From Phlebotomus papatasi (lineage: Eukaryota; Arthropoda; Insecta; Diptera; Psychodidae): a DNA stretch of 64,000 bases. The stretch lies in NCBI RefSeq assembly GCF_024763615.1, contig NC_077224.1, positions 47,626,712 to 47,690,711 on the forward strand, read 5' to 3'. Of this stretch, positions 59,501-64,000 are shown piece by piece. Every line of letters begins with the position of its first letter. Position 1 is the first letter of the stretch. The position numbers and the translations under genes were made by a program. A model generated the notes under the pieces. That model was given only the letters and a program-made list of their open reading frames with translations. It searched no databases and was not told where the DNA came from.

Positions 59501-61997
59501 TTTTCAGAATTCTGTAATCCCCAATTCACACGAAAGCTCGCAAAAATGCCCAGTTTTGAATATGAACATCTCGTTGACATTTGTTTGTTTTGATTTAGTT
59601 TCTGGGCAAAAATGCATAAAAAACAATCGAAACCTTTATGAAATCACTGCTAAAGATTATCTTTAATCGTTTGGTACGCAAATTGAAGCAGAGAAAGAGA
59701 GAATGAGGGGTAATTGAAATTATTACCACTTTAAAACAGCTATGTTTCTGTTTTTCGACGCACTTCTAACACTTTGCCCGCCTTTACCGCAAATCAGAGA
59801 TCTGGGCATATCGTATCCTCAATACAGGGATATTTTCTCACTGCACGCATTATTTTCACCTTCAAAGAACCAAAATTTACTTGAAGTTTATCTAAAAACA
59901 CCTTCACTGTGAAATGGAAACAAGGTTTTCATGGAAATTCGCTCGGCTGACAACTCATTGGCATGGCATGCAAGTATGAAAAGAAAACTCATTGGATGGC
60001 GCTGTTCCCCATAGGAACCGTCTGGAAAACTGTTCCCAATTTTTATTTTTAATCTTTTATTCGAAAAAGTTCAAAAAGATTAAACTTTTTCTCATAAAAG
60101 CACCCTTTTTTCATATGAACTTTAAAATGTTCTAACAAATTTGTTGAGAAATTTCTCAATGGAAATAGCCCATAACACACTCATCAAAGGTTATAATGTG
60201 AATCGTATTGAAATTTTAATAAGTAAATGTGATAAGGTAAAATTAATTGAGTAAGAGAAAGTGGGGCGCTTTTGAAAAAGAGCTTTCTTCTCCTATTTTT
60301 AAATAGACCCGGGCCATACCGTGATATAATTTAGATCTACAAACAAATTTTGAAGCTCAATTACATTATTATATTAGGGCGCATTTTCATTCAATAGTGG
60401 TAGCATTCAAAGTGCTTGAACTCGTGACTTAAGTGCTGTGTCTCAAAAGAATTTTCACCATTTACTGCTTACCGGTTTTCAACCGATTTTGACCGATTCA
60501 TAACTAAATGAAACTGGTTCAGTTTTATGGGAAACTTCAACACCTTTTCAACGAGCCCAAACATGACTCTATTCGGTTGATAAATGCGCCTTCCAGGGCC
60601 TTTTTATCTTTTGACCTTGAAAAATCGTTATTAGAATAATTCAACGATATTTTCACACATTTTCAATTGTCTACCCGGGTATTCCCTCCCTGGGTATTCC
60701 CCTGCAAAATGAAAAAAAATCGCACAACGTGCTTTCGAGCAATCCCGAAAAAATATTATTTTGGAGGGGTCAGGGAGGGGTGGGGGGAAAACAAGGGTCA
60801 TGTTAATGGTACCATGGTCGACTTATGGGAGGATCCCCCGAAGGTCTCAAGTATCTATTTCTAACCGTTTGGCCTGTAGGCGTGGTAACGGCCAGATGGG
60901 CAGACGCACAGACGGAGAAACAGCGTGGCATCAAAAAACTCGAATCTTCAGATTTCCTTTATTTAGTCTTACATTTTATCCATATTTGAAAATGACCTTC
61001 AAACATTCCTTTTAATAGGAATTCCAAATCACAAGTTAAACCAGTTAAAGAGCACCTCGGAGCGAACTTATCAATCGATTTTGATAATTTCACGCATTCT
61101 CAGTCGCAATCAGCTAAAGTTGCACCTATTTTGAGCTCGTTTGTAAAGAATCTCAGCTCCCATAAGCTTATCTGGGATTATAACTGGTTTTTCTTTAAAA
61201 TTGCTCCATTTTACCCATATATTGTAATATTATTTTTCAAAAAGCTTCCCCTCCGGATTTTTTAAAATCAGAGAGTATCACTTGGAGTTAAAATTTTCAG
61301 TAATATCTGACTTGTCTCCAGTTCGCCTTTTCTGCCTGAGAGCCATAAGTCAAATCCTTTAGGAACATTATAGAGAAAAAAATGAGTAGTCCGAATGTAG
61401 CGTGCTTGTTTTTATTACTAATCGTGTACAAATTATTCTAAAGTTAACTAAAATTCATTAGTTTTTTTCTTGTGTATTTGTTTTTTGAAAATATAAAGAA
61501 TAATTCTTACATTTCTTTTGTTATTTCTAAATTTTATACTTAAGAAAATTTTTCTTGCATGATACTGGCTCCACATTCCCATACTATTCATTTTCTAAAA
61601 ACTTTTGTCTCTTTGTAATAAAATAATAGAAAAGAGAATTGACCAAAAAAAAAATACAATTGAAGAGAATCATCACAAAGTTTCCAATCAACTGATCTAA
61701 CCTCTATTATGGAGATAGATTTTTCTTTTGTGCTCAAAGAAAAAGTTGAAACACTGTTTTTTTTCTTTGACGATTGATTCTTAAAAGGAGAAAGTACATA
61801 CACATAGTTTGTGTGATTTGAAGTGAAAAAAAATCTTTGCTTTTTTTTGGTATGTGTTCTTTGGGATGGAATTTTTATTGGTTTTTTTCCTTTCTTTTTT
61901 TCTTTTTCTCTCTCCTCTCTAACGCAGTTCTGGTGAAGTTCGAATTTGGCGTTTTTCACCGTCGGATTTCGTCAATTTAACCACATCAGTCAACTAA
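26331..61997 (+). CDS. Klp31E: KIF21-family kinesin (Klp31E orthologue), 13 exons, 5' end missing
   Basis: Joined exons: 26331-26553, 26763-27094, 27177-27547, 32110-32817, 36193-37100, 40388-40839, 41171-41261, 45458-45552, 45740-45883, 50880-51030, 55331-56071, 57835-58025, 61928-61997. All introns are GT-AG and frames join without a stop, giving about 1,492 residues (numbered here from the Arg of RIRPQ). Order: kinesin motor (1-347) with P-loop TGSGKT at 76-81, switch I SSRSH at 206-210 and switch II DLAGSE at 246-251; coiled coil about 350-530; acidic Ser/Asp stretch near 530-545; long coiled coil 549-900; Ser/Pro linker to about 1160; seven WD40 repeats to the C-terminus. This order (N-terminal motor, stalk, WD40 tail) is diagnostic of KIF21A/KIF21B, plus-end motors that restrain microtubule growth. 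Mammalian members are about 1,600-1,670 residues. The initiating exon, about 13 codons, is not visible; the first visible base completes a split Arg codon. The Klp31E name is by remembered similarity. Confidence 0.95.
26763..27094 (+). CDS. Klp31E: Klp31E exon 3: P-loop and alpha2 region
   Basis: Encodes residues 76-185, opening with [14 protein letters not shown], the nucleotide-binding P-loop (Lys80, Thr81) split from its preceding Gln by a 209-bp intron. It continues through [11 protein letters not shown], the insert [18 protein letters not shown], and [15 protein letters not shown] to IHEDPSGGI, a pattern shared by KIF21 and KIF4. It ends CTTAG before GTAATT, phase 2. Confidence 0.96.
27177..27547 (+). 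CDS. Klp31E: Klp31E exon 4: switch I and switch II
   Basis: Encodes residues 186-309. It contains [20 protein letters not shown] (switch I), [20 protein letters not shown] (switch II and loop 11), and [20 protein letters not shown] to [17 protein letters not shown] (microtubule-binding loop 12 and alpha5). The intron before it is only 82 bp, with a long T and A run. The donor GTAAGT at 27548 opens a 4.6-kb intron, phase 1. Confidence 0.97.
27716..28108 (-). mobile_element. MITE family A, copy 2 (intron 4)
   Basis: 393 bp, from CTGTGTTATCACACTTGCAC to GTGCAAGTGTGATAACGCCG. The asymmetric tips are reversed relative to copy 1. Flanks are TTA on the left and TAA on the right, not an exact direct repeat. 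The palindromic body is shared with 11017 and 42848. Confidence 0.85.
28577..28747. mobile_element. palindromic MITE, ~170 bp (intron 4)
   Basis: The left arm GGGAAATTGCCCATGCTTTG then CTCAAGCTTCATAATGG is mirrored by CATTATGAAGCTTGAGACCG and GCATAGGCACTTTACCC. A relative with the same arms lies at about 48040-48228. Confidence 0.65.
29186..29330. mobile_element. palindromic element with ~45-bp arms (intron 4)
   Basis: The left arm ATTGTCGGTTGGATCAGCAA then TTGTGCTAACTGCATTTGC is mirrored by the right end ATCCAACCGGCGACAAT. It is immediately followed by a truncated J element. Confidence 0.65.
29379..29492. mobile_element. hAT-type MITE family J, truncated copy
   Basis: Keeps GAAACCGAACAAACGTCAAA, TACGTCAATGGTCAAAAC and the right tip TTCTTGCACGCCCCTG, but lacks the left tip. 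Confidence 0.7.
30040..30320 (-). repeat. dispersed repeat family GN, part N (intron 4)
   Basis: Reverse orientation relative to 60670-60960. It includes CGATTTCTGAGAAATGATGT, CCCAAACGGTTAGAGATAGA, CTTCGGGGGCCCTCATAAGT and TGGGATTGCTGGAAAACTG. Its matching G part lies at 30660-30950, beyond a foldback insertion. Confidence 0.6.
30411..30657. mobile_element. foldback MITE, 247 bp, arms ~82 bp (intron 4)
   Basis: The left arm GGTGCTATTCCAAAGAAC to GCATTATCGACTTTTCTTTG is mirrored exactly in order at 30571-30657, ending GGAATAGCACC. Direct ATAAT flanks both ends. The open frames inside are by-products of the palindrome. Confidence 0.75.
30660..30950 (+). repeat. dispersed repeat family GN, part G (intron 4)
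   Basis: Contains TTCAAGGTTTAAAGGTTAAA, TCTCAACCGAATGGTATCAT and TCTAATCGGTTGTGAACCGG. It matches 25485-25760 and, reversed, 60400-60640. Confidence 0.65.
30951..32100. other. AT-rich remainder of intron 4
   Basis: Starts with a GGGGAGGGTGGGGCAATTTA phrase and a second GGGGCAGTTTCA nearby, suggestive of an element end. No second end could be fixed. Otherwise featureless. Confidence 0.4.
32110..32817 (+). CDS. Klp31E: Klp31E exon 5: end of motor, neck and first coiled coil
   Basis: Encodes residues 310-545. [20 protein letters not shown] to [13 protein letters not shown] closes the motor (alpha6 and neck linker, about residue 347). Next come an [20 protein letters not shown] heptad region, an [20 protein letters not shown] coiled coil, and a charged tail ending in alternating Ser/Asp/Glu (about residues 530-545), the acidic segment seen in KIF21 proteins before the second coiled coil. 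The donor GTAAGT at 32818 splits a Thr codon. Confidence 0.96.
32923..33344 (-). mobile_element. MITE family B, copy 3 (intron 5)
   Basis: From TA/GGGTAAGTGTCCCAAATTCC to GCCGAAATTTGGCACACTTAC. The right tip has lost CC, but TA follows. It has the internal landmark GAATTCCCGAAGGGCAAGGA. Confidence 0.85.
33532..33787 (-). mobile_element. MITE family D, copy 3 (intron 5)
   Basis: TACACTGAGAGAAATCCGAA to TTTTTTCTCAGTGTA, 256 bp. Inverted relative to copies 1 and 2. It is separated by about 95 bp from copy 4 in the same orientation. Confidence 0.85.
33882..34149 (-). mobile_element. MITE family D, copy 4 (intron 5)
   Basis: About 265 bp, starting AACACTAAGAGAAATCCGAC and ending GTTTTTTTCAGTGCAG. 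The tips are more diverged than in copies 2 and 3. Confidence 0.8.
34629..34656. repeat. mini-palindrome related to the 56.1-kb element tip
   Basis: AGGTGTGATTCCTTC followed by ATAATCACACCT, flanked by TA. It reproduces the tip of the element at 56120-57676 with essentially no interior. Confidence 0.6.
34868..35350. repeat. tandem repeat, three units of 150-190 bp (intron 5)
   Basis: The phrase TGAAGTATATTCTTAAGTCA starts units at 34868, 35019 and 35213, each followed by TTTCTCGGAGAAAATCTATT and CTCTACAAAATTCTACTACT. The preceding 34160-34540 has related short TTTCCAGAAAATTT-like repeats. Confidence 0.65.
35507..36028. mobile_element. 520-bp near-perfect palindrome, family F, copy 1 (intron 5)
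   Basis: Ends TACACAGAAAAAAATATTTT and its complement. The two halves mirror over their whole length, built from diverged ACGAACATTT/AAATGTTCGT words. Near copy at 54559-55076. The frames 35392-35661 and 35722-36063 are artefacts of the repeat. Confidence 0.85.
36193..37100 (+). CDS. Klp31E: Klp31E exon 6: long coiled-coil stalk with autoinhibitory helix
   Basis: Encodes residues 546-848, almost entirely Glu/Lys/Arg/Gln/Leu heptads. [31 protein letters not shown] and [13 protein letters not shown] match the KIF21 stalk. Residues 769-809 ([17 protein letters not shown] to [11 protein letters not shown]) match the regulatory coiled coil of human KIF21A, where substitutions at Met947 and Arg954 cause CFEOM1; Arg806 (codon 36972-36974) falls at the Arg954 position. 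The acceptor is CTGCAG at 36187-36192 and the donor GTAAGA at 37101, phase 0. Confidence 0.95.
37195..37940. mobile_element. element E array, probably two copies (intron 6)
   Basis: Blocks of TTTCGGGATTTTG and of its complement CCGAAAGCCAAAATC alternate: forward at 37210-37290, reverse at 37300-37400, forward at 37500-37660, reverse at 37670-37760, forward again near 37860. Core phrases TTCTTAAAA and GGAAAATTATTCCATACATT match element E elsewhere. Open frames here are repeat artefacts. Confidence 0.65.
38939..39745. mobile_element. foldback element, ~800 bp, arms ~130 bp (intron 6)
   Basis: The left arm includes GAAAGGTGGCTGAAGTTACA, CCTGTTCGAATTTCGAAGTG and CTCAAGTGTCAAAATGTG (39000-39068). 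The right arm 39611-39680 carries these reversed and complemented, and outer parts also pair (AAAAAGAGACATTCTTAC with AAGAAAGTCTCTTTTGG). Confidence 0.7.
39890..39965. repeat. fragment of repeat family GN part N (intron 6)
   Basis: Carries GATATCTCTGATCGTTTGTC and CTCTGGCCGTGTCAC, related to the N part of GN. Too short to orient well. Confidence 0.4.
40388..40839 (+). CDS. Klp31E: Klp31E exon 7: end of stalk, Ser-rich linker
   Basis: Encodes residues 849-998. It begins [14 protein letters not shown], an acidic helix, then [15 protein letters not shown], which matches the KIF21 segment beginning EARYLLDHFL. About residues 930-998 are Ser/Pro/Asn-rich and look disordered. The acceptor is TCTTAG at 40382-40387, and the donor GTGAGT at 40840 leaves phase 2. 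Confidence 0.93.
41171..41261 (+). CDS. Klp31E: Klp31E exon 8: [12 protein letters not shown] linker motif
   Basis: A 91-nt exon for residues 999-1029: [20 protein letters not shown] then [11 protein letters not shown]. The [14 protein letters not shown] motif is shared with KIF21 relatives and fixes the frame. The acceptor is ATCTCAG and the donor is G/GTTTGT at 41262, phase 0. It is followed by a 4.2-kb intron full of transposons. Confidence 0.9.
41477..42340 (+). mobile_element. element C, full copy (intron 8)
   Basis: About 864 bp between TA/GGGTAAATATCCTAATTC and TAATTTACCC/TA. Its first 390 bp closely match 63361-63745, including GGAGACAAACAGTG and CGCGACGAAAGGCTTCCAAA. Several CATTTGGAG words occur near the right end. 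TA target and short inverted tips fit a Tc1/mariner-type non-autonomous element. Confidence 0.75.
42410..42437. repeat. mini-palindrome (intron 8)
   Basis: GTAGGTGAGATT, a 6-bp spacer (GTTAAG), then AATCTCACCTAA. Same layout as the 28-bp palindrome at 34629 but with GGTGAGATT instead of GGTGTGATT, with TA on both sides. Confidence 0.5.
42705..43627. mobile_element. foldback element hosting MITE A3 (intron 8)
   Basis: The left arm TATCGCTCCTTGGAAATTAT then AAGGGGCCAACT (42707-42740) is mirrored at 43594-43627 (AGTTGACCCCTTGTAATTTC then CAAGGAGCGATATA). Removing the A element at 42848-43261 leaves about 510 bp. Confidence 0.7.
42848..43261 (-). mobile_element. MITE family A, copy 3, nested (intron 8)
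   Basis: 414 bp with tips CTGTGTTATCACACTTGCAC and GTGCAAGTGTGATAACGCCG. Flanked by the 3-bp direct repeat TAT (42845-42847 and 43262-43264). Same orientation as copy 2. Confidence 0.85.
43631..43772 (-). pseudogene. Tc1/mariner-type transposase N-terminal fossil
   Basis: The minus strand reads [14 protein letters not shown], then [20 protein letters not shown] and [10 protein letters not shown]. The AEIAKxxxKxxSTVxxII pattern is the second helix-turn-helix of Tc1-like DNA-binding domains. No catalytic domain follows towards lower coordinates, where a foldback element begins. Confidence 0.55.
44438..44632. mobile_element. palindrome split by a hAT-type MITE (intron 8)
   Basis: AACGATTTTCATTATGTATT at 44438-44457 is repeated inverted at about 44608-44630, with a (TA)n run. 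Between them sits the J element at 44458-44586. So the MITE landed inside an existing hairpin. Confidence 0.65.
44458..44586. mobile_element. hAT-type MITE family J, copy 2
   Basis: 129 bp, TAGAGGTGTGCAAAAAACCG to GGATCTTGCACTCCTCTG. Flanked by the 8-bp direct repeat ATGTATTT (44450-44457 and 44587-44594). Reverse orientation to copy 1, judged by the loop sequence. Confidence 0.9.
44774..45204 (+). mobile_element. MITE family B, copy 4 (intron 8)
   Basis: From TA/AGGCAAGTGTGCCAAATTTC to GGAATTTGGCACACTTACCC/TA. About 431 bp. The internal landmark GAATTATTTCAATGTCTTTT is diverged. Confidence 0.85.
45458..45552 (+). CDS. Klp31E: Klp31E exon 9: basic Ser/Pro linker
   Basis: A 95-nt exon for residues 1030-1060 ([16 protein letters not shown] then [16 protein letters not shown]). 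The acceptor is ATCACAG and the donor AA/GTAAGC at 45553. There is no domain of its own; it is supported by frame continuity on both sides and by the RVPSAPG composition typical of KIF21 linkers. Confidence 0.87.
45605..45676 (+). promoter_or_regulatory. G-run tract in 187-bp intron 9
   Basis: GGGG, GGGG, GGG, GGGG and then 14 consecutive G, C, GGGGG within 72 bp of the coding strand, 65 bp before the weak acceptor of exon 10. G-runs are known intronic splicing elements and can form quadruplexes. A role here is inferred. Confidence 0.4.
45740..45883 (+). CDS. Klp31E: Klp31E exon 10: Pro-rich linker, possible cassette exon
   Basis: A 144-nt exon for residues 1061-1108, reading [30 protein letters not shown] and [11 protein letters not shown]. 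The donor ATT/GTAAGT is excellent. The acceptor GACACCAG has almost no pyrimidine tract, and the 187-bp intron before it carries a G-run. The exon is phase 2 at both ends and a multiple of three long, so skipping it would keep frame. GC content is well above the flanks. Confidence 0.85.
45884..47095. other. first part of intron 10, AT-rich
   Basis: Homopolymer-rich sequence with no defined element and no exon-like frame. Confidence 0.45.
47098..47192. mobile_element. small foldback, ~95 bp (intron 10)
   Basis: AATATTTTGGTCTTATCGCG followed by TTCTCTGATTGGCT is mirrored by AGTCAATCAGAAAACACGAA and ATAACCAAAATATT. The loop is about 30 bp. Confidence 0.55.
47715..48045. mobile_element. element E, copy with expanded minisatellite (intron 10)
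   Basis: 47715-47990 is a tandem array of CCCGAAAACCAAAAT-type 15-bp units. GAACGCC variants at 47804, 47863, 47908 and 47951 show a higher-order period near 44 bp with one longer step. A short core (TTTTTAAAAGTGTCATAGCT) and GGATATTCGGAATTTTGGC follow. The minus-strand frames through it are artefacts. Confidence 0.75.
48050..48228. mobile_element. palindromic MITE, relative of 28577 (intron 10)
   Basis: GACTAAATTTTTCCTATGTT and AACATAGGAAAAATTTAGTC face each other. Outer phrase AAACCATGGGCACCTTCCCT parallels the 28577 element. Confidence 0.6.
48380..49325. mobile_element. large foldback, ~945 bp, arms ~150 bp (intron 10)
   Basis: Left arm 48400-48535 (AGATGAATTATTCCTATGAG, TTTTGCATTAAAAATCATTT, TACTTGGCCCACTAAAACAT) is mirrored at 49162-49300. 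An inner tip GTGCTATCACACTAGGATTT at 48562 mirrors the right end AAATCCTAGCGTGATAGCAC at 49303, suggesting a nested or rearranged copy. Confidence 0.65.
49326..50860. other. rest of intron 10, AT-rich
   Basis: 49550-49610 shares GGTTAAGTCTAAGGTCTGAA with repeat remnants near 21350. 49770-49795 has a short AATTCAATTCAATTT tail-like run. No coding frame is supported. Confidence 0.4.
50880..51030 (+). CDS. Klp31E: Klp31E exon 11: linker with DVFSRL motif
   Basis: A 151-nt exon for residues 1109-1159: [44 protein letters not shown]. The D/N-VFxRL motif occurs just ahead of the WD40 domain in vertebrate KIF21s. The acceptor is CTACCAG and the donor AAAG/GTAAAT at 51031, phase 0. Confidence 0.9.
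51498..51776 (-). other. GC-richer block with unidentified open frame (intron 11)
   Basis: A 92-codon minus-strand frame ([18 protein letters not shown] at the start, [16 protein letters not shown] in the middle) has balanced composition unlike the low-complexity frames around it. I do not recognise it. Its position directly before a tRNA-like sequence suggests a piece of a retroposon rather than a host gene. Confidence 0.3.
51885..51960 (+). mobile_element. tRNA-like SINE head (intron 11)
   Basis: GGTTCGAATCC at 51931-51941 is a perfect polymerase III B box. An A-box-like TGGTAGACTAC starts at 51896, 35 bp upstream, which is tRNA spacing. Acceptor-stem ends do not pair convincingly, so a tRNA-derived element or pseudogene is more likely than a tRNA gene. 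Confidence 0.5.
52078..52112 (-). mobile_element. second tRNA 3'-half-like fragment (intron 11)
   Basis: On the minus strand, CCAGTTCGATTCTGGGTGG resembles a TPsiC arm with B box. No A box is convincing at the right distance. Confidence 0.35.
52500..52765. repeat. repeat family GN fragment (intron 11)
   Basis: Contains TTATCGGTTCATAGCGGATT and CGGTTTTCTAATCGGTTGAC, and ends with a CTCTCCTGGAGCTTATTAAC phrase. Diverged relative to other copies. Confidence 0.45.
52773..53190. mobile_element. palindromic MITE family K, complete copy (intron 11)
   Basis: 418 bp, GGGCAGAATCACATTGACAG to CTGTCAATGTGATTCTGCCC-type tips. Flanked by TTA on both sides (52770-52772 and 53191-53193). The body is mirrored around 52980. 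A TTA duplication with GGGC tips is what PIF/Harbinger elements leave. Confidence 0.8.
54559..55076. mobile_element. 520-bp near-perfect palindrome, family F, copy 2 (intron 11)
   Basis: TACACAGAAAGAAATATTTT to ATATTTTTTTTGTGTA. The body is nearly identical to 35507-36028, including the landmark TGGGGAGTTACGAAATGCTC. It ends about 250 bp before exon 12. Confidence 0.85.
55331..56071 (+). CDS. Klp31E: Klp31E exon 12: WD40 repeats 1-5
   Basis: Encodes residues 1160-1406. The blades end at VKVWDL, IRAWDLR, VRIWDIR, VKVFEV and IKRWDLR. Repeat starts include [35 protein letters not shown] and [11 protein letters not shown]. The sequences [12 protein letters not shown] and EPPHYDG match the KIF21 tail closely. 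The acceptor is TTTTAG and the donor CAA/GTAAGT at 56072, phase 0. Confidence 0.97.
56644..56938. repeat. CT-rich simple repeat, ~295 bp
   Basis: (CT)n interrupted by CCCTCTCCCTTT at roughly regular steps. The long open frames on both strands (Leu/Ser or Arg/Glu) are artefacts. Confidence 0.9.
57000..57360. repeat. 30-bp GC-rich minisatellite, ~12 units
   Basis: The unit TTTTCGCGGATTTTCGCGGG plus GCGCGAAT. The 30-bp period appears as a 10-residue repeat ([12 protein letters not shown]) in the open frames crossing it. Confidence 0.85.
57835..58025 (+). CDS. Klp31E: Klp31E exon 13: WD40 repeats 6-7
   Basis: Encodes residues 1407-1469: [34 protein letters not shown], then [17 protein letters not shown]. 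This is the sixth blade and most of the seventh. The acceptor is ACTTCAG and the donor AA/GTAAGT at 58026 splits an Asn codon. Upstream lies the transposon-filled intron 12. Confidence 0.96.
58026..58990. other. first part of intron 13, AT-rich
   Basis: No element boundaries or coding potential recognised. 58690-58800 (GTGGCGCTGGCAACTGTTCT) is slightly GC-richer and recurs loosely near 59995 (GATGGCGCTGTTCCCCATAG). Confidence 0.4.
58992..59418 (+). mobile_element. MITE family B, copy 5 (intron 13)
   Basis: GGGTAAGTGTGCCAAATTTC to GGAATTAGGCACACTTACCC/TA. Very close to copy 1, including CCTTGTAAAGAGTTTACCGT and CCCTTCGGGAATTCTTCCAA, so these two are probably the youngest pair. Confidence 0.85.
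60195..60237. repeat. decayed end of a family A MITE (intron 13)
   Basis: AATGTGAATCGTATTGAAAT then TTTAATAAGTAAATGTGATAA aligns with the terminal block of family A with several mismatches. The rest of the element is absent. Confidence 0.5.
60390..60960 (-). repeat. dispersed repeat family GN, most complete copy (intron 13)
   Basis: G part (TTACCGGTTTTCAACCGATT, CATGACTCTATTCGGTTGAT, CTTTTGACCTTGAAAAATCG) is followed directly by N part (GAGCAATCCCGAAAAAATAT, CCCCCGAAGGTCTCAAGTAT, TTCTAACCGTTTGGCCTGTA). This links the two halves seen apart elsewhere. G-rich GGGGTCAGGGAGGGGTGGGG lies at 60766-60786. Confidence 0.6.
61928..61997 (+). CDS. Klp31E: Klp31E exon 14: last WD40 strand and stop
   Basis: The first base completes Asn1470, then [22 protein letters not shown] and TAA at 61995-61997. 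This closes the seventh WD40 blade. The acceptor AACGCAG at 61921-61927 is preceded by a strong pyrimidine tract (TTTCTTTTTCTCTCTCCTCT). The tail is shorter than in vertebrate KIF21A. Confidence 0.94.
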
Positions 61998-62690
61998 TAC
62001 AGTTTATCAATTAGGCATAGTGACAATTTGAGAATATTTACGCCTGAAGAAAATGTGAAAAACAGAAAAATTCATAGAATCAGTGGCAATTTGTGTTGTA
62101 CATTCTTTGAAGCACCATCAAAGCTTTCTTTTACTCTATTTAATTGCCCTATGAGGGGTATTTTCTTGCTTTTGGCTTTCTTTCTATTTTCTGTGTATTT
62201 TTATTATTTTTTTTTGTGAAGAAAAAGAAGTAATGCTTTGCGTGCTTTTACCTCACTGACCAACATTTTTTTTTTATTTTTGACAAATATCTTTTTTTTC
62301 CATTGAGGTCATTTTGACCTAATTGCAATTTACTGCTTTTTGAAGGTTGTAAAGAAGGGAAAAATACACTCACATTTACGATGAATGAATGATGAGAAAA
62401 TGGTTCTTATTATTATTTTTTCATTAAAAAACATAGGCTATATTTATATTACAATATTATTTTATATTTATTTTCTCTTCGTCAGTCTTCCTCATATTTT
62501 TACTTTATTTTGTTTCAAAGGTTATGGGCACGATTTCTAATTTGGATCACATTCACAATTTGGCTTATGAAAGCAATTGGTCTCTTTGTGTGTCCACGGT
62601 GTCAGTGCTGTAGCACAAATTGTTCATTATGATCAAAGAGAAGAAGATGATGATGATGAGCAAGAATAAATGATGTATACTGTATCAACA
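61998..62690 (+). other. Klp31E: Klp31E 3'UTR (inferred)
   Basis: AT-rich sequence after the stop. The first good AATAAA hexamer is at 62666-62671, shortly after a GATGATGATGAT run, and a second is at 62922-62927. Either could give the 3' end. No open frame is present. Confidence 0.5.
62666..62671 (+). promoter_or_regulatory. candidate polyadenylation signal AATAAA
   Basis: Canonical hexamer 669 bp after the Klp31E stop. A TGTATACTGTATC stretch with GT-rich character follows. An alternative signal lies at 62922-62927. Confidence 0.45.
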
Positions 62691-63360
62691 TTAAAGCCAT
62701 GGCAAAGATTTTATTTTTACAAAGATTTTATACAAGCTTTCTAGTTGAGCTTTTTGCCCTTTTTTTTATTATTAATAGAAAATGAAAATAGAGAAAATGA
62801 AAGTAAAAAAAAAACAGACGAACGCAAAAAGGGACACTGAACAACAAAAAAAGCAATAATTGAAAAAGATGACACAAAATTCACGAATTGTTGAAGTAAA
62901 ACTTGACGATATTACGTACAGAATAAAAAGAGATCAACGAAGCAAAAGCCCTTAGTTAGATGGTAGAGCAGGGGATGAAAAATGTCACTAAATGAGGTGT
63001 AAGTCTCACCCTTACTTTTTTTATTTCTATTATATATTTCTTTTGCTATTCTATTTGTAACCATGTTGCTGATACATAGCTAATTCACATTCAAAGTCAA
63101 TTCACATCGCTTAATCTACTTTATTCAATCTTATTTGGTGTTTGTGCTAACAATTTGACATTAAAGTGATATTAACTGATACCAATCAGCTGTGAAGAGG
63201 GTTGATTTTTTTCTTTGCTTCTTTCATTTGCTTCTACAGAGTTATTTATTCCATATTGAATTGCAGAGAAAATTTAAAATTTTCATTCATGCAAATTCTA
63301 AAGGAAATAGTATATGCTTTGTACATTTGTTCATTGAAAAAAAAAAAAAAAACTCACATA
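62672..63360. other. downstream intergenic, AT-rich
   Basis: Simple A and T runs and a second AATAAA at 62922. No gene is recognised in either strand. Confidence 0.45.
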
Positions 63361-63745
63361 GGGTAAATGTCCTAATTCAAAACCATTTTCAGACGCTTTA
63401 ACTTTGACAGAAGATTCAACACATTAAGCTCATATTTTTTCTGAAAGGAATTACATAAATTTGCTCCTTGACTCTTCTAGAATGTTACTGTTTAGTGAAA
63501 ATTCTTTAGATATCATTTGAAAACTTCTTAAAAACAAGAAAAATACGCGAGTATAAAATGTTTCTATTGGAAACAAATTAATCCAAATGGAGACAAGGGA
63601 AGTTTCTAATTGGAGACAAACAGTGAAACCGCGACGAAAGGCTTCCAAAAACTTGTTAAGTTGCTCCTGAGTGCAGGATTTGTTCTTATTCTTGGTCTTT
63701 TCTCCTATCCCATCTAAAACAATAAGAAAATCTCTCCAAAAAAAA
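63361..63745 (+). mobile_element. element C, truncated copy
   Basis: TA/GGGTAAATGTCCTAATTCAA then sequence colinear with 41477-41870 to AATAAGAAAATCTCTCCAAA, after which similarity stops. The missing right half includes the other inverted tip. The minus-strand frame 63451-63765 is shared with the copy in intron 8, but has no recognised motif. Confidence 0.75.
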
Positions 63746-64000
63746 ATAAATAAATTTCCGCCCAATGAGCATTTATCGCTATAAATGAGTAGAGATGTCT
63801 TTACATATTTCTTCTATATAACCGCATAAAAGAGGTCCATATTTGAGTGAATGGGGAATTTTTACATCCAAAATATAACAATTATTTATTTTAGATATAA
63901 TTACGTCATCTTGTACGGTAAAATCTATCGATTATGACTAAATAAAATATAATCACTATCACTATACAATATCAATTTTATAACTACTGATTGTAGAATT

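Overview
This is an AT-rich eukaryotic (insect) genomic window, most likely from a nematoceran fly. A sand fly would fit, but the species is a guess. It holds one recognisable protein-coding gene on the + strand, spread over 26331-61997: the KIF21-family kinesin whose Drosophila counterpart is Klp31E. The coding exons are clean, and intron phases agree at every one of the 12 junctions I could follow. Thirteen coding exons (numbered 2-14) give about 1,492 residues. They run from the RIRPQ strand of the motor head, through a long coiled-coil stalk and a Ser/Pro-rich linker, to a seven-bladed WD40 tail and the stop codon. The first coding exon, expected to supply only about a dozen residues, was not found. 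It either lies left of the window or is too short to recognise.

Layout: 1-26330 is non-coding (far upstream or first intron) and full of small non-autonomous DNA transposons, a 150-bp palindromic satellite (16280-17180), a tRNA-derived SINE and a mariner fossil. The motor domain occupies 26331-32200, the stalk 32200-40800, the linker 40800-51030 and the WD40 propeller 55331-61997. The 3'UTR follows to about 62.7 kb, and the window ends in AT-rich DNA with one more repeat copy.

The introns (82 bp to 5 kb) are mostly transposon debris. I could define about a dozen repeat families by comparing copies inside the window. Several have readable target-site duplications: a hAT MITE with 8-bp duplications, a TA-flanked family with five copies, and a foldback family with 3-bp duplications. 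Nested insertions give relative ages. The more unusual elements are ones whose ends are built of 15-bp minisatellite units, a 1.5-kb inverted-repeat-bounded element carrying a CT tract and a 30-bp minisatellite, and two near-perfect 520-bp palindromes.

I see no operon, CRISPR array, secondary-metabolite cluster or other new multigene system. The gene works as a single unit: the motor walks on microtubules, the coiled coil dimerises and autoinhibits it, and the WD40 tail binds microtubules or partners. All alignments and repeat boundaries were read by eye; no search was run.
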